DNA from: Ascidia mentula
Lineage: Eukaryota; Chordata; Ascidiacea; Phlebobranchia; Ascidiidae
NCBI GenBank assembly: GCA_947561715.1
Contig: OX387199.1
Coordinates: 13,087,001 to 13,151,000, forward strand
Length of the DNA: 64,000 nucleotides
Reading direction: 5' to 3'
The notes under the pieces are model-generated. The model had not been told where the DNA came from. It did not search any database and worked only from the letters and a program-made list of their open reading frames with translations. Position numbers and translations under genes: made by a program. This document shows positions 20,935-33,312 of the stretch, piece by piece. The stretch's first letter is position 1; each line of letters begins with the position of its first letter.

Positions 20935-21279
20935 ATGATTTATGTACGAATGAATATATGGATTTTGCCGGTTTTGCCGGTTTTGATCACTATTACTCAC
21001 GTACATAGTGCGCTACAGCCCTTTAAACTTTGCCATGAAGTTCTGTATAACGGGGAATGTGCTATTCCCGAACCGATATTATGCAAGAAACAACCGGCGC
21101 CTAGGTTTATGAAATGTCTCGGTTTACTTTATAATCCTACAACAGATTACATTAAAATAGAAGTTTTTACCTGTCAAATTTTCCAGTCATCCTATGAATC
21201 TCATTTTTATTTTTTTTTGGTGGTAAATTTCACACAAAAAATCAATGGCAATATCTCCGCCATCGGCAGGGGCTTGTGA
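20935..21279 (+). pseudogene. possible third-frame ORF of the Gypsy element (env-like or unrelated)
   Basis: A 114-codon frame starts 11 bp after the pol stop. It has a hydrophobic N-terminal stretch (residues about 6-25) like a signal peptide, then several cysteines. A second frame at 21482-21760 holds a cysteine cluster. Position after pol and this layout would suit a decayed envelope-like ORF, as some Gypsy lineages carry. I see no fusion peptide or clear membrane anchor, so this is an inference from position only. Confidence 0.35.
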
Positions 21280-21799
21280 AGATTGGCAAAGAACTAAAGT
21301 TTCACCTTTAATAGGACGACTGGACAAAACCTCAGATAATGTATGGTCGTCTTCTAATAATTTAAAGTTAACATATAGGTGATCAACTTCTTCTAACGAA
21401 ATAATTCATAATTGGGTTTAAATATTCAATTTTAGGTCAATCGCTTCGTTTCTCTCCAACATCTGGATTAATCTCTGACATATGGGAAAATCGGCTTTGG
21501 GTTTAATAATCACATCGACGTTTTTTTCTCATTTCGAATATACGAACTTTTATAATAAAAACGAACGACAACACAAACATCAGATCAATACAGGACCTAT
21601 ATGGGTATTAAATTGGAGAAATCCTGTTTTCAAGGCCCTCAGCTGTAATGCATCTAGCGACTGTTCCGCTTGTTTCCCAACGACCGTTGATGGGTCTTGT
21701 GACTTACATAGTGACCTAAAATTCTACAAAGTTAAAAAAATAATTTTTGCTCCTGGATGAGACTGTACAGAGCAAGGACTTGTTGGGCCTCCTGGAAGA

Positions 21800-22160
21800 T
21801 CATATGACCAACAGGGGGGGGTATAAACAGCCCTTGGGGGAGGGCTTTGACATTTTTTCGGCAACTAAATTTGATGCCATTGCATAGAGAAGAGTTGGAA
21901 CTTACAAAAAAATGCAAATGAGTGGGTAGTTGAACGATTCATTTTTCTGCAAAATTCAGTTCCATTTTTTGTTGCTCTTTTAACCAAAATACTGAGTAAC
22001 CAGGGGGGCAAATGGTCCTAGGGGGGTGGCTAAACCATTTTTTCGGAGACTAATTTTGATCAAAATTTGTAGATATGAGATGGATCTTTCATAAAATCAC
22101 AAATGATTGGACACTTAAACGATTCATTTTTCCACAAACACAGCCTGTTTTTTTTGCTCC
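21800..22160 (+). repeat. two diverged direct copies of a ~200 bp repeat
   Basis: The first copy (about 21,810-21,965) and the second (about 22,005-22,160) share an ACAGGGGGG/CAGGGGGGCAAA start. They also share ATTTTTTCGG, CAACTAA/GACTAATTTTGAT, GAACGATTCATTTTTC/AAACGATTCATTTTTC and a run of T ending TGCTC. Family not recognised. Confidence 0.65.
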
Positions 22161-22221
22161 ATTTTCAACACAATTTCAGCAGCACCCACCAGCAAGTAAC
22201 TACCTAATTGAAATAGCCCAA

Positions 22222-22435
22222 AACCCCACTAAAACTGCCCCAAACACCCTAAAATTCGCCATGACAACAGCACGCACATGTGCGCTCATTCAACCGTAAA
22301 TTTAACTTAAATACGTCACGGCTTTGCTTGCTGATGCATGAACTTCCATTGCGACACAGGTCTACACGGTGGGCATTTCCCCAGCACCAAAACTAATTTT
22401 CATAGAAATACCAATATGCGTCCTTCAGGTAAGCA
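22222..22435 (+). repeat. dispersed repeat shared with a SMARCAD1 intron
   Basis: Blocks AACCCCACTAAAA, AAATTCGCCAT, GCAC(A/-)CATGTGCGCT, GGTGGGCATTT, CCAGC and TAGAAA recur in the same order at 44555-44720. Same strand, roughly 75% alike. Family not recognised. Confidence 0.75.
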
Positions 22436-22439
22436 CTCA

Positions 22440-24265
22440 ATGCAGCTTTCTCTCCCCAACTTGGCCTTTTCATTCAGTTTCTTCTCTTAGTTCTCATTCT
22501 CTTTTTAGCTTAAAGTGCACATGACACGTAAAAATAAAACATGTTAATAATCAAACTAAGAGATGTTCATAACTTTAGAACATTTTTGGCGAAAAAAGTA
22601 GCTTGATCGTGCGAAAGCGAGATATTGTTGCGTGACGTCATAGAAGGCGCTTCGGTCGTGTGTAAGTGCTGGCAGCTAGCCTTATGCGCAGGAATGGAAA
22701 ACATTGTTAAACTGTTTTAAGCATAATATTGCAATAAACAGGGGACAAAAATGAACAAGTGCAATAAACGGATTTGGATGTTAATTTAAGCTGATTCGAC
22801 CTATTATGTCTTATTTAGTTGTACAATAATAAAACAGTTACTGGGACAGGGTGTTCTTGTTGTTGCAGCATTCATGATCGCTAACGTTATACATGAACGT
22901 TTGAAAACACGAGACAACCCGTTAGTTTAGCATTGTCGTTTTGTCCACTCACAGCAAAAGATAGAAGTAGGTTAATTGAATTTTGTCCGCCGAGAAAGGA
23001 CAACTAAATTGGATGATTATGCAATATAGTTATTCTGTCATAATACCACTTTTTGCCGGGCAGTAGCGTTGCCTATACGAGTTCGTGTCATAAATGATTT
23101 ATTTAATTCGCCACAATCAACCACTAATGTATTTTTGCAATATAGTTCGTAACTAGAAATGTTGGAATCGTCAAATTAAAGTCAACACAAAGGCGAAGTT
23201 TAAGTTATGACATCACACCCAAAATGACGTCATGTAATATCACTGAGCAAACAAACGCACCATTCCCGTCTTATCGAAGTACAGAGTAATGTCGTTTCTG
23301 CTATACCCTTGGGTCTTCCGATAATTAGGGACAAATAAGCCTTTGGTTCGTGACGTCACAGTGACATATTTTTGTGTGATGTCAAACCCTGTCCTCGCCT
23401 TTAAGGTAACGTAATCTGTGGATTCTCCTATGTTTGAAACTATTCGATATATCTGCAATACAAGGCGCCTTCTCCTATCTAAACAATGCATTTTTTTGAC
23501 ACGAGCGCCTTGTGTGGTGTCAATTTCGCCACAACGCAAAAAGTTTACGATATTTTGCCGCCGCTACTTTTACTTTTGACGTAAGCAGCTACGTCACAAA
23601 AACGTTGTTTCGAGTAAACATAACGTTCTTACGAATATCCAGCCAACGTTGGTTTGAACGTTACTGTACAGAACGTCATTTTTACGTATGTGGTTAACGT
23701 TTTTAAAAACGTTTCAAAAACAGATTTACATAAAAAAAACATTCCGACACTACGTAGATTAGGCCAAAACGCAACCCGAAATCTACGTCGAAACTACGTC
23801 AAATTGTTTGATGGGTAAAAACACAACAATAGTATCTGTTTCCATGGGAAATACACTTTTATTAAAACACAGGTATAAAAATGATAAATTTCATGACCAA
23901 TTCACATGGCACAATTAACTATTGATGTAACAGGAACGACCACATGTTAGAAAGCCTCGCTACCTGTAATTTGTAATGGATGTTATTGAATTTTGCATCT
24001 GTGTGCACAACTGGACAAGCAGTAAAACACAACATTTCATTGATAACCATATTTAAACCCATTTAGACTTTTCAGATGAACAGTGAAACTATATTCAACA
24101 AACGCACCTTGCAACCCTAGCTTAAAGTTATTGTTACGTCTTGTTTTTGTTGAAACAATGTTTCCCATACTAAAGAAATGCCCTAATGTTTGATGCAAAT
24201 GACAACTGCAGACTATATTACCGATTTAGCATACAGTGGATTCAATAAGTAATACAAACATAAAA
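22440..24265. other. no gene; decayed repeats with TGACGTCA and AACGTT-rich parts
   Basis: No coding frame is supported. From 22,620 to 23,380 TGACGTCA-like octamers recur at about 22,632, 23,224 and 23,352. From 23,600 to 23,830 AACGTT and CTACGT motifs are dense (for example AAACGTTTTTAAAAACGTTTC near 23,700), as in a MITE. No termini could be fixed. Confidence 0.4.
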
Positions 24266-24269
24266 CACA

Positions 24270-24360
24270 CCAAGATGCCATGCTGGTGCCATGTTGGTGA
24301 CATGCGTGCCATGTTGGTGCCACGTGGCCCGTGCCACTTTTTGACTAACCCCTGTTGCAA
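24270..24360 (-). repeat. reverse copy of the 7229-7345 terminal repeat
   Basis: The reverse complement has CAACAGGGGTTAGTC, AAAAAGTGGCAC, GTGGCACCAACATGGCACGC and further GGCACCA units, the same series as 7229-7300. Confidence 0.65.
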
Positions 24361-24629
24361 CTATGGCAATGTTACTTACTAAATATATTCTCTGTGTAAT
24401 CTATATTCGCTGATACCTACCGGTACATTGATTATTCTGTTTCGCAGGAATTTGCCAAATTTTTAGTGAATGCTCGGTCCCAAAAATTTTCTCAGATAAT
24501 TTTGTAATGGAAAACGAAAAATTTGTTTTAATCCACGCAATGGTCTACAGTTTGCAAATTCCTCCTCGTTCGTGACATGGTATGTAGGCCTATGCCGTAC
24601 TTTCCGTACCAGAAGTGATATTCTTTATC

Positions 24630-24896
24630 CGGTGGTTCTCAAGGTTTTGTAATAGCGTGTACCACGTACTGTAAAAGGGATTATAACTGGTAAATTCGAC
24701 CTAGTGTTATTGCGTACCACCTATCCGGTTCTTAGCCGAAGTTTAAAACATAATGATACACGTACAACAAACACCAAAAAACACAATTAATTTTGTATGT
24801 TTGTCACATGATTACATATAAACTTCACATACGATTCGAAAGTATCTGCCGTATCACCAAAGGCTCCTATGTCATACTACAGGTTGAGAACTACTG
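24630..24896. mobile_element. probable hAT-like MITE remnant
   Basis: The left end CGGTGGTTCTCAAGG and the right end AGGTTGAGAACTACTG are inverted, and the inside has GTACCACGTACTG and GCGTACCACCTA stretches like the MITE at 41677. No 8 bp duplication remains, so the boundaries are approximate. Confidence 0.6.
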
Positions 24897-25302
24897 GTTC
24901 AGTCAAATCAGAGCCTACTCCTTTCGGTTAAAATCGGAAAAATCAGTACCACGAAAGGGGAATTCCCTTTCGCTCGTTTGTTTTGATGTTATAACCATAC
25001 ATTTCTCATTCCCATTATGGAAACGTTTATTGTTATGGTTGTCGTCCTATAACTAGTGGAACTTAATGTAACAAGTTTAGCTTTTTTATCAAAGAAATAC
25101 GTTACGTTAACCATCTCCCAGGTAATTTTGGTGCATATTGATGAATTGACAAAATATACTTTTCAACAAATTGTGTTAATTTATGAAACTATGCATTGAT
25201 GAACTGTGTTGGAATACAATATTTTGTTGCAAACTAAAAATTTTTTTTGTACTAGGATCCCCTTGGTTTGGTATTATTGATCCATTTATTATGATCTGAA
25301 TA

Positions 25303-28300
25303 ATGTGGAGTCCTAAACAACAACTTTTGCTCCTAACACGATCTCTTAGAACAGCCAGGAGTGTAAAATTACCAGAAGGTTGGAGAATATTAGTTTGTGA
25401 TTTACATAAACAAGAACGTCCTTTAAAATATGCTTTGTTCAAAGATAAAGAATCTGCAATATCTCTTCTACTTCCAATGGTTTTTGCCAATCAACATAAG
25501 TATAAGGCATATATTTTATTGAAAATCTATTTTTTTTAAAATACTTTTGCATAATCATTACAGATCGTTAAGCGATTTATTAAACAGCTCAACATTTGAT
25601 GTAAACTACCCATTTGGTAGAGCCCAAAGGACTTTATTGCACATTGCTGCAAAGTGGGTACAACATTTATATATATCTTGTTTGTTGCAATAGTGAATGT
25701 ATCTACTATGTTTTGGCTAAATATATTAAATGTACAATTTTGTACACATAAAGAAACCAGTACACAAATATTGTTTCATTTTATGCAGTTAAAAAAAGTG
25801 TATACCAAGATTTAGTGCTTTGCCTAGACTAACTTCAGTTACATTGAGGAATTACCTCAATCAACAAAGTAAGCTATGTGTAAGCTTATTTAAACATCAT
25901 TTTACTTTCACAGTTGTGGACACTTGGAATGCCTCAACATACTACTGGGACATGGTGGTGATGCTAATTTTAAAGATTTGTCCGGCAGTACTGCACTTCA
26001 TCTCGCAGCAAAAAATGGGTTTGCATAACCTATGTGCATGCAAGTTTTCACGTTCTGTACACAAAACAATTATAATAGTTCCTAATAATCACCTCATCTT
26101 ACAATGTTCACAAGTGTTTATATGAAGCTTGAGAGCATTTTTTGTTTAGTCCTAATGGGCCTTTTTGGCCCACATGTTGGGAAAAACTGACTAGGCTTAT
26201 GGTAAGTGCATGGTTGCAAACTTACCCATGTTGTCCGCCATATTTACGTCATCCTTAGACAAGCACATTTTTAATATTGTTTTTCCTTTTGTACCTAGTT
26301 ATTGCAACAAACATGTGGGTGGTAAACATTGTTAGTGTATGTATGTCTGGTATTTACAGGAAGTAATATGGTTTAATCTTTATTCCGCCTGTCTAGTGTT
26401 AGTGTCTACACAAAGGGAACTAAACCTTATTTTCTATCATTTACCCAATAAAACACACAGCGAAACAAATATGGCATTGAATTATGAAATTTTTGATGCA
26501 GTCCTTATGTTGACGTTAAACCGTCTCTACTGTAGTTTTCAATTGAATAAAAATTTGTGATATCCGTACAGCATACATGATAATTCATTAATTCGAAAAT
26601 TCAAAAAATCTAAATTGCTGTATGTATTTGTAATTTCCCAATGTTGTGATTGGTCTGCTACTCACAATCTCTCCTTTACAAAGTCTTTCTTTTAGTTGTT
26701 GCTATAACAGTACTGCAACTCATTATTAAGTTTCTATATATAAATGCAGACAGAAACGTTGTGTTGAAAAGTTGCTGGAATGTGGTGGTGACCCAAATTT
26801 GCAGGGTAATGATGGAGCTACCACCATACATTGGCTTGCAGTAAGACAATTTCATATTTATAAAAGAAATACAGAGTACACACACAACAAATCATTTATG
26901 TATATGTATTGTAGACTAATGGAAGACATGAAATTCTTAAATCTGTCTTGGTTCAAACTGACCAAGTGAACATTTTGGACTATCATGGCCACACTCCTCT
27001 CCATGCTGCTGCCAGAAATGGACATGTTAAGGTAATAAGTATATTTAGACTTCAATTCAACACTACAACACACCTAACATATTTAGACCATGGAATGTCT
27101 GATTAATGCTGGTGCTGATTTAAACTTTTCCAACAATCAAGACTACACACCACTGCATGCAGCTTGTTCAACAGGGCAGAGAGATGCAATTGCATTGCTT
27201 ATTGAAAAGCAAGTTGACATAGTATCTAATCATGCAGGTTTAACACCATTGGAACTTTGTATGCAGGTAGGTTATTTAATTTTTTTACAATAAAATTACT
27301 TGCACCATTAAATTTATTTAATGATTTGTGACTGAATTTAATATTTTATTGTCCATTGATCTTATTAACAGGGTGGTTATGGTGTGGCATCTGAAATCCT
27401 TTTGAAAAGTGACAAGAACAATATTAATCGTTTTTTGCACAACTCAGTGTATAATTTGAGCATAGAATTTGCAAAGGTAGGCATAATTTTTGTCTTTGGT
27501 TACTGCCACAGGCAATTAAAAAACTTTTACATTTCCGTTTTAAAGATAAACAGTATAACCAAAATTCATTATTTTAAACTCATCTACCATATGAATTTTA
27601 CAGCACCTATATACTGTTTCATTTTATGCAGTTAAAAAGGTGTATACTAAGATTTAGTGCTTTGCCTAGATTAACTTTAGTTACATCAACGAATTACTTC
27701 AATACTGTGAAAATTCAGTATACATAGCTTACTTTGTTTATCCTAAAGATTTACCAAACCTTGTTATGTTCCTAAATATTATGTTTGTTTTCCTTTAGAT
27801 TCTTGAATGTTTCAAATATTTGTTCAGCACAGATTTAATTCTTGTATTGCATGAGAAAATATCTTTAAATTTTACTGACTGTGGATTTCAACTGATGAGT
27901 GTAAGCACTGACTACACAGAAATGGTATTACTGTCTTGCAATTAATGAAGTTGCCTTCTTACAAAATCCCTTTTAGGTTGAATACTTTCACCGCTGTAAA
28001 GAACTATTTCTTTTGCTTACTAAACTTCCATCTCGAGGTAGGAATCATGTTAAAATACCTGTAACGATTATTTTTAGCCATTTACAGCAGAGTAAGCAAA
28101 ATGGCAATAATTTGTCCTCATAAAGAGTCACTTATTTTTTGTCTGACGTTCTTACAAAACGGAAACATAGCTAGTTTTCAAAAGAATGGTTTTTACCATT
28201 TTACATGTCTTATTAGTTTTTGATATGTTATCTGTACTCTTTAAGGTTTTTGGTAGATTGCAAATTGTACTGTCTGAAATGACAATTTAAAGGACAAAGT

Positions 28301-31300
28301 GCATTTTGTAGCTCTTAGTTAATCTTTAATAATTTTTAAAGAAATTATGGATGTGGAAAAAGTTTTTGCAACGAATCTTAAAAATCTAAGTCCGTTGTGG
28401 AATGCTCTTGAAGACTGGTTAACTTTACTCAAGAAAGGTTTGATAATGTTTTGTTAGCGGGGATTTTTTTCAATTAAGTGAATATGTTTTCCAAAGAAAC
28501 CAAAGAAGCCACCACAAACAACATAGCAACAATGGATATGTCTGATCTATTAATTGTAAAAATGAGTGAAAGACTTAGTGCAATAATCAATGCCATGCAC
28601 ACCTGTACAAGCAATGAAATACAGGGGTACCTAAGTATATTAATGTGTAGTTTACCTATACTGTAAATAGTAATAACCAGTGGTATTTGGGAGTTAGTCA
28701 TCACAACAAAGAGGAAGTATCCATTAAGCTGGTTAGGTTTCACGAATATCACCAACTAATGCAAGGAGGTAATGATGAAACCTATTAGGTCAAAGCCATG
28801 GCACTCTTTGCAGTTCACTTACCACCATTGGCTCTATAAATTACCTTTTTTTAATTTTATGTTAAATTTTTTACATTGTGTATTTGCAGAAAGGATGACT
28901 TTAGTGGATTGGTTAATAGACATATTGAAGTCCTTCAGTGCTTTATAACTTTGGATCCTGCAATTATTTTTAAAGTTAGTATTCCTGTCAGTTATCATTT
29001 GTTTGACTGTACATTTATGTCTGATTATTTGTTTCAGCATTTCAGTTTTGTTTTCAGCAGCAAACAGCTGTTGCCTATTTTCATTTCTCCCATAAAACAC
29101 CAACCTGTTGCACTTCGATATGAATGGTTTTATGAAAATTTAGATCACCTTTATCCTATAATGCATGATCCCAGAGGTTTAAATGTTTTTAAGGTAAAAA
29201 AGTGATAATTGTAAGTATAATCTTATTGCTGGTAACATATTATACCCATATGCCATTCCCCTGTTTTTATCATCACTAAACCCATTGTTTTGTTAAGGTC
29301 AGTCGACAACACATATTTGAAGAAAGCTGTAAGTTCCTAAATAGCGCTGAAGTGCATAGTCATAAACAGCATTTAACCATCCAATTTAAAGATGAAGAAG
29401 GAGTGGTAACTGACTATATTCCTAATTCAATGTTTACATTTACTCATTGAATATGAAGCAGGGATTTATTTGTGTATAGGGCGGTGGTGTAATGCGTGAA
29501 TGGTTAAGTCTGCTTTCTAATGAAATCATGAATCCCCAATATGGTTTGTTCTCACCCTCAGCAGATGGATGTGCTTTTCAACCAAACAGACACTCAGCAG
29601 TAAATCCAGATCATCTGTCGTATTTCAAGTAAATATGTGCAAAAAAATTAACAGAAAGTTATTAAAAGAAAATTCACAATTACCCTAATGCAAACAAGTA
29701 TGTTAAAAAACAAACATGTTGCAGCAATATTTTCAATGGACATTTGTTGTAGGCCCATGCAGCTAACTATCTTCATAAGATTAAAGATACAATATGCTAA
29801 ACCCTTCCCATATAATATTTTTCACCAGTCCATATAAACAAAAAATGTAGATATTTTGTGATATTTGTAAATGTTATTTTCATTAGGTTTGCAGGAAAAA
29901 TATTGGGCCTGGCACTTCATCGTCGTCATATTGTAAATGTAACGTTTACATCATCTTTCTACAAACACCTACTTGGCATTAAAGTTAATTACATGGATGT
30001 GGCTTCCATTGATCCTGAATATGCAAGAAACTTGCAGTGGATTCTTGACAATGATATCACTGATTTAGGTGAGCAACATGCATTTCACTTTAGCACAAAG
30101 ATTTGTGAAGTTATTCAGTCAAACATATTTCTTGTTTTGTTTTTAGGGTTGGAATTATCTTTTGTTGTTGAAACAGATGTGTTTGGTGTCATGCAAGAAA
30201 TAGAACTAAGAGAAAATGGGATAAACACAAATGTAACAGAGGTATGTATGCAAACCAAATTGGCAGTTGATAGCTTTTTTTTTCATATGTGGCACTGTTA
30301 CTCAGCAAAACAAGGAAGAATATGTGCAACTTGTTACTGAACTCAGAATGACTCATGCTATCCAACCACAAATTGATGCTTTTAAGGAAGGTTTTTATGA
30401 ATACATACCAGGTATACTGTGTGTCCCTATACAATATGCACAATTGCTTATCAGTTTAAACTTTACTGGATCAGTGAATCAACTGCCCTGGCAGGCTGTC
30501 GATCGATTACTGTATAGAAAAAATCAATCTGGCTCGCATTCCGCGGAAGCTGATGATGCCCTTTACAGGGCTAAATATATTTTTCTGATTTTAAAAATCT
30601 TAAGAGCTGTCCACCAGATTGATTTTTTCAGTTAATACCCGGCAACTCATGATAATTGTGATGTTTAGAAACACTGTTGAGAATGTTTGATGCCGAAGAG
30701 CTAAAAACAATGATGTCAGGTTTGTCAAAGCTGGATGTGGAATATTTAAAATCACTTACTTCATACTCTGGTTGCTACCACAAAAATCACCAGGCAAGAT
30801 AGAGTTACATAAAATTGATATAGGAGTCAGTCCTTATTTTTTATCAATAACATTCAGATAATAGAATGTCTTTTTCAAGATTATTCAATGGTTTTGGAAA
30901 TGTATTGAAAATATGACTGACGATGAGCAAACATCATTCCTAATGTTTGTCAGCGGATGTTCAAGGTTGCCTCCACCATTTCTAAATCATCGCAATACTA
31001 AGTTTGTTGTTAGTCATGAGCAGGGCAGTGAAGAAAACTTGCCAACTGCAAGTACATGGTAGGAAATCCGTTGTAGTATTACTACTATTTTATATTCACT
31101 TTAGTTGCTGTTGTTATGGAAGATAATAATTAAAAATGTTCTTCAGTTTATTTTCATGAAACAAAAGTAATGTTTTGTGTTTCACTTTTAGTTGTAGTTC
31201 GTGTTTTAACACTTACGTTGTGATTATTGTGTTTGCAGCATGAACATGCTAAAGCTACCGGAATATAGTTCATATGATTTACTTCAACAGAAACTATTAG

Positions 31301-31341
31301 TTGCTGTAAAATGTGGAAATGTGGGATACTCATTTACATAA
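25303..31341 (+). CDS. HACE1: HACE1, ankyrin-repeat HECT-type E3 ubiquitin ligase (21 exons)
   Basis: Exons: 25303-25499, 25564-25653, 25914-26018, 26750-26840, 26915-27031, 27087-27266, 27372-27476, 27799-27900, 27977-28037, 28342-28437, 28479-28626, 28890-28974, 29038-29193, 29298-29405, 29480-29628, 29887-30068, 30147-30241, 30306-30411, 30669-30793, 30880-31058, 31239-31341. They sum to 2580 nt (859 codons plus stop) with consistent phase at every junction. The human protein has 909 residues. Residues about 65-300 are ankyrin repeats ([39 protein letters not shown]). A poorly conserved middle follows, then the HECT domain from about residue 520 ([44 protein letters not shown]). The catalytic cysteine is Cys826, 33 residues from the C-terminus as in human HACE1. 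HACE1 ubiquitinates active RAC1 and acts in oxidative-stress control. The intron after 30793 has a GC donor (CAG|gcaaga). The start ATG precedes a conserved [10 protein letters not shown] segment. Confidence 0.95.
25766..25880 (+). repeat. intronic repeat in HACE1, copy 1
   Basis: TTGTTTCATTTTATGCAGTT, GTGTATACCAAGATTTAGTG and GCTTTGCCTAGACTAAC, with GAATTAC-TCAAT after, recur at 27616-27725 in another intron of the same gene at about 90% identity. Confidence 0.8.
27616..27725 (+). repeat. intronic repeat in HACE1, copy 2
   Basis: Same orientation copy of 25766-25880, 1.85 kb downstream. It lies between exons 7 and 8. Confidence 0.8.
30517..30629. mobile_element. 113 bp MITE-like element in HACE1 intron 18
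   Basis: Perfect 16 bp terminal inverted repeats: GAAAAAATCAATCTGG at 30517-30532 and its complement at 30614-30629. The interior has a 10 bp palindrome TTCCGCGGAA and a GCCCT-TTAC-AGGGC hairpin. No target duplication is evident. It lies wholly in the intron between exons 18 and 19. Confidence 0.7.
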
Positions 31342-31639
31342 ACTTGTGACTGTTTTTTTAATGCAGAATATTGGGCATTTTACGCTTCAAGTGTGTTATC
31401 TTTATAAAGCCAAATTTTGTCTGTTACATCACTGTGTGTTTTTAATTTATGATTTGTTTTTACTGCATAAAATTAATAACCAGAAAATAAAATCCAAGTT
31501 TTTATGCTTTTTGGTAAATTTCTCGCCAGTGGTAATAATGGATATGAGCTTAGGAAAATTATTTAATGTCCATGGGAGCCCCGTACCCGAAAACATGGTA
31601 TTGTTACCCTAACACAAATTACTGTCAGAAGTAAAGGAG
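31342..31639 (+). other. HACE1 3' UTR region
   Basis: AT-rich DNA after the stop codon, with an AATAAAA at about 31,486 as the likely poly(A) signal. The 99-codon frame here overlaps the last exon in another frame and is not a gene. Confidence 0.5.
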
Positions 31640-31870
31640 CGTTGTCCAATTGTAGGTCATTGAGAGATTTTTTAACTGATTAAACGAAAGCTAAAATTAA
31701 TGAAGGGTTTGATGTTAAAATATAAAGAGACAAAAAGTCAGAAGTTTTATTGAACTTAATAATCAGGATCAGAAAAGTGGGAATTTCCTTTGAAACTCTG
31801 GAGTAACATAAATACTGTCAATTCGGGATTGGGCATTGGTTGAATGGCGGGAAAATTGGTGACCACAAGG
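31640..31870 (-). pseudogene. non-LTR retrotransposon fragment, reverse orientation
   Basis: The reverse complement of 31808-31862 matches 32910-32965 closely (AATTTTCCCGCCATTCA, CAATCCCGAATT). It is therefore a second, inverted piece of the endonuclease region described at 32440-33165. Heavily decayed. Confidence 0.6.
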
Positions 31871-32439
31871 CCATTTCAATTTATTGTGCAGATCTTTAAA
31901 TATGACCAATATTGTGGTTATTTGTTTCTGACATCAAAATAAATCAGCACATAGTTTTAGAAACAAGCATTAATTTAAGAAAAATTGCAATTTAAAAATC
32001 GAAATTTGGAAAGAAAAGTTATAAATCTTGCACATCACATTGGCCACAGTGTGACGTTTCGTTTAATCGAACAATTATACTAGGATTTCTTACTTTGCAG
32101 CATTTTGTATAGCCATATAATTGGTTCTACTTCTTCCTCCTAAGTGGATTAATTGGGGGCTGTTGGATGGCCCTTTTTACGTAAAGACGCTTCCGAAAGC
32201 TTCAGACCTTTCGGGGAGCACCAGTCCAGAAACTTCGGAGGGTGAAAGGGTGGTGGCAATGAGTCTTTGTTGAGGGTATTGTAAGATGTGTCGTGGACAG
32301 ATTAGTTCCGGTTTTTGGGATGTTTCGGTGAGTTGCTTGTCGGTGCTTTTTCCCCTCTTATTTTGAATTTGTGGTGGGGTTGTAACTTTATGCTTCCCTT
32401 TGGATTCTCTGTCTGGTTGTCTCGCGTATATTGTGGCCA

Positions 32440-33165
32440 AGGTACACTGGTGCGCAAGCGCACAACTTGTCAGGCAACCTTCACATTTACGTAAGGGATC
32501 TCTACCATTACAAGCAGATAACGCAGTATTGTTTTATGCAACGGCATGATTGGCAGGATCGCCCACATTGTATCAAGATCATGAGTTTTACAGGCTTCGC
32601 AGCCCGGCTTTCGCATCTCGCTCCGACTTATCTGGAAAAAGTGGTTGATCCGGGCCTTGATCAACCGGGCCGCGTTATTGCGGTCGACATCTCTACCTTA
32701 ACCCACCTTTAATATTGTGAGTATTTATGCCCCTTCTGGAAACCCAGTTGTAAATAATTTATTTATTGATTCACTTAATCCCCCAGACAATTGTTTTTTG
32801 TGGAGATTTTAATAGTATGGAAAGTCATTTGTAAATTAAGTTTCCCCCGATAAGAACCTCTAACTCCAGCATAAACCTCGCATACTTGTTAACCTTCGAA
32901 GTGATTCAGTTCAATTTTCCCGCCATTCACCCAACGCCCGATCCCGAATTAACGGTATTGATGTTACTCCTGTGTTAATTCCAAAGAACAATCCTTTATT
33001 TGATCCCACTTTTCTGCTCCTCATTTCGGTTTCCCCTACTTTTAATTTGGTTTCTGTCCAACCCGAGGGCGGAGGTCGTTGAAAAAACAACGTCAAAACT
33101 TTGATAAAAAAACTGAAGAATCCCGAACCCAAATCAATACCTTGCAACAATCCCTATAGGGTTAT
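32440..33165 (+). pseudogene. non-LTR retrotransposon endonuclease (APE-type) remnant
   Basis: A NIVSIYAPSGNPVVNN segment (32,711-32,760) followed, one base out of frame, by CGDFNSME (about 32,795-32,822) is the signature of the apurinic-type endonuclease of LINE elements. Further on, RSRINGIDVTPVLIP (about 32,935-32,985) corresponds to the later SRIDR-type motif. A possible ORF1/pol lead-in with stops lies from 32,440. At least one frameshift and no RT follow, so the copy is 5'-part only and dead. Confidence 0.72.
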
Positions 33166-33312
33166 TATAATAACTAAAGAAACACCCTCATTCTTTACTG
33201 TCACGAACAATTTTACTTTCTTTCAATAAGATAAAAACATCCCTCAATGACCTATAATTGAAAAACGCTCGAGGCAACCTCTTCAAATCCCTTACTTCTG
33301 ACAACTAAATTC

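Noticed and set aside
30550..30575. Hammerhead ribozyme-like core (CTGATGA then a GCCCT/AGGGC hairpin)
   Set aside because: The required GAA after the hairpin is TAA, and stems I and III cannot be drawn. Kept only as a remark on the MITE.
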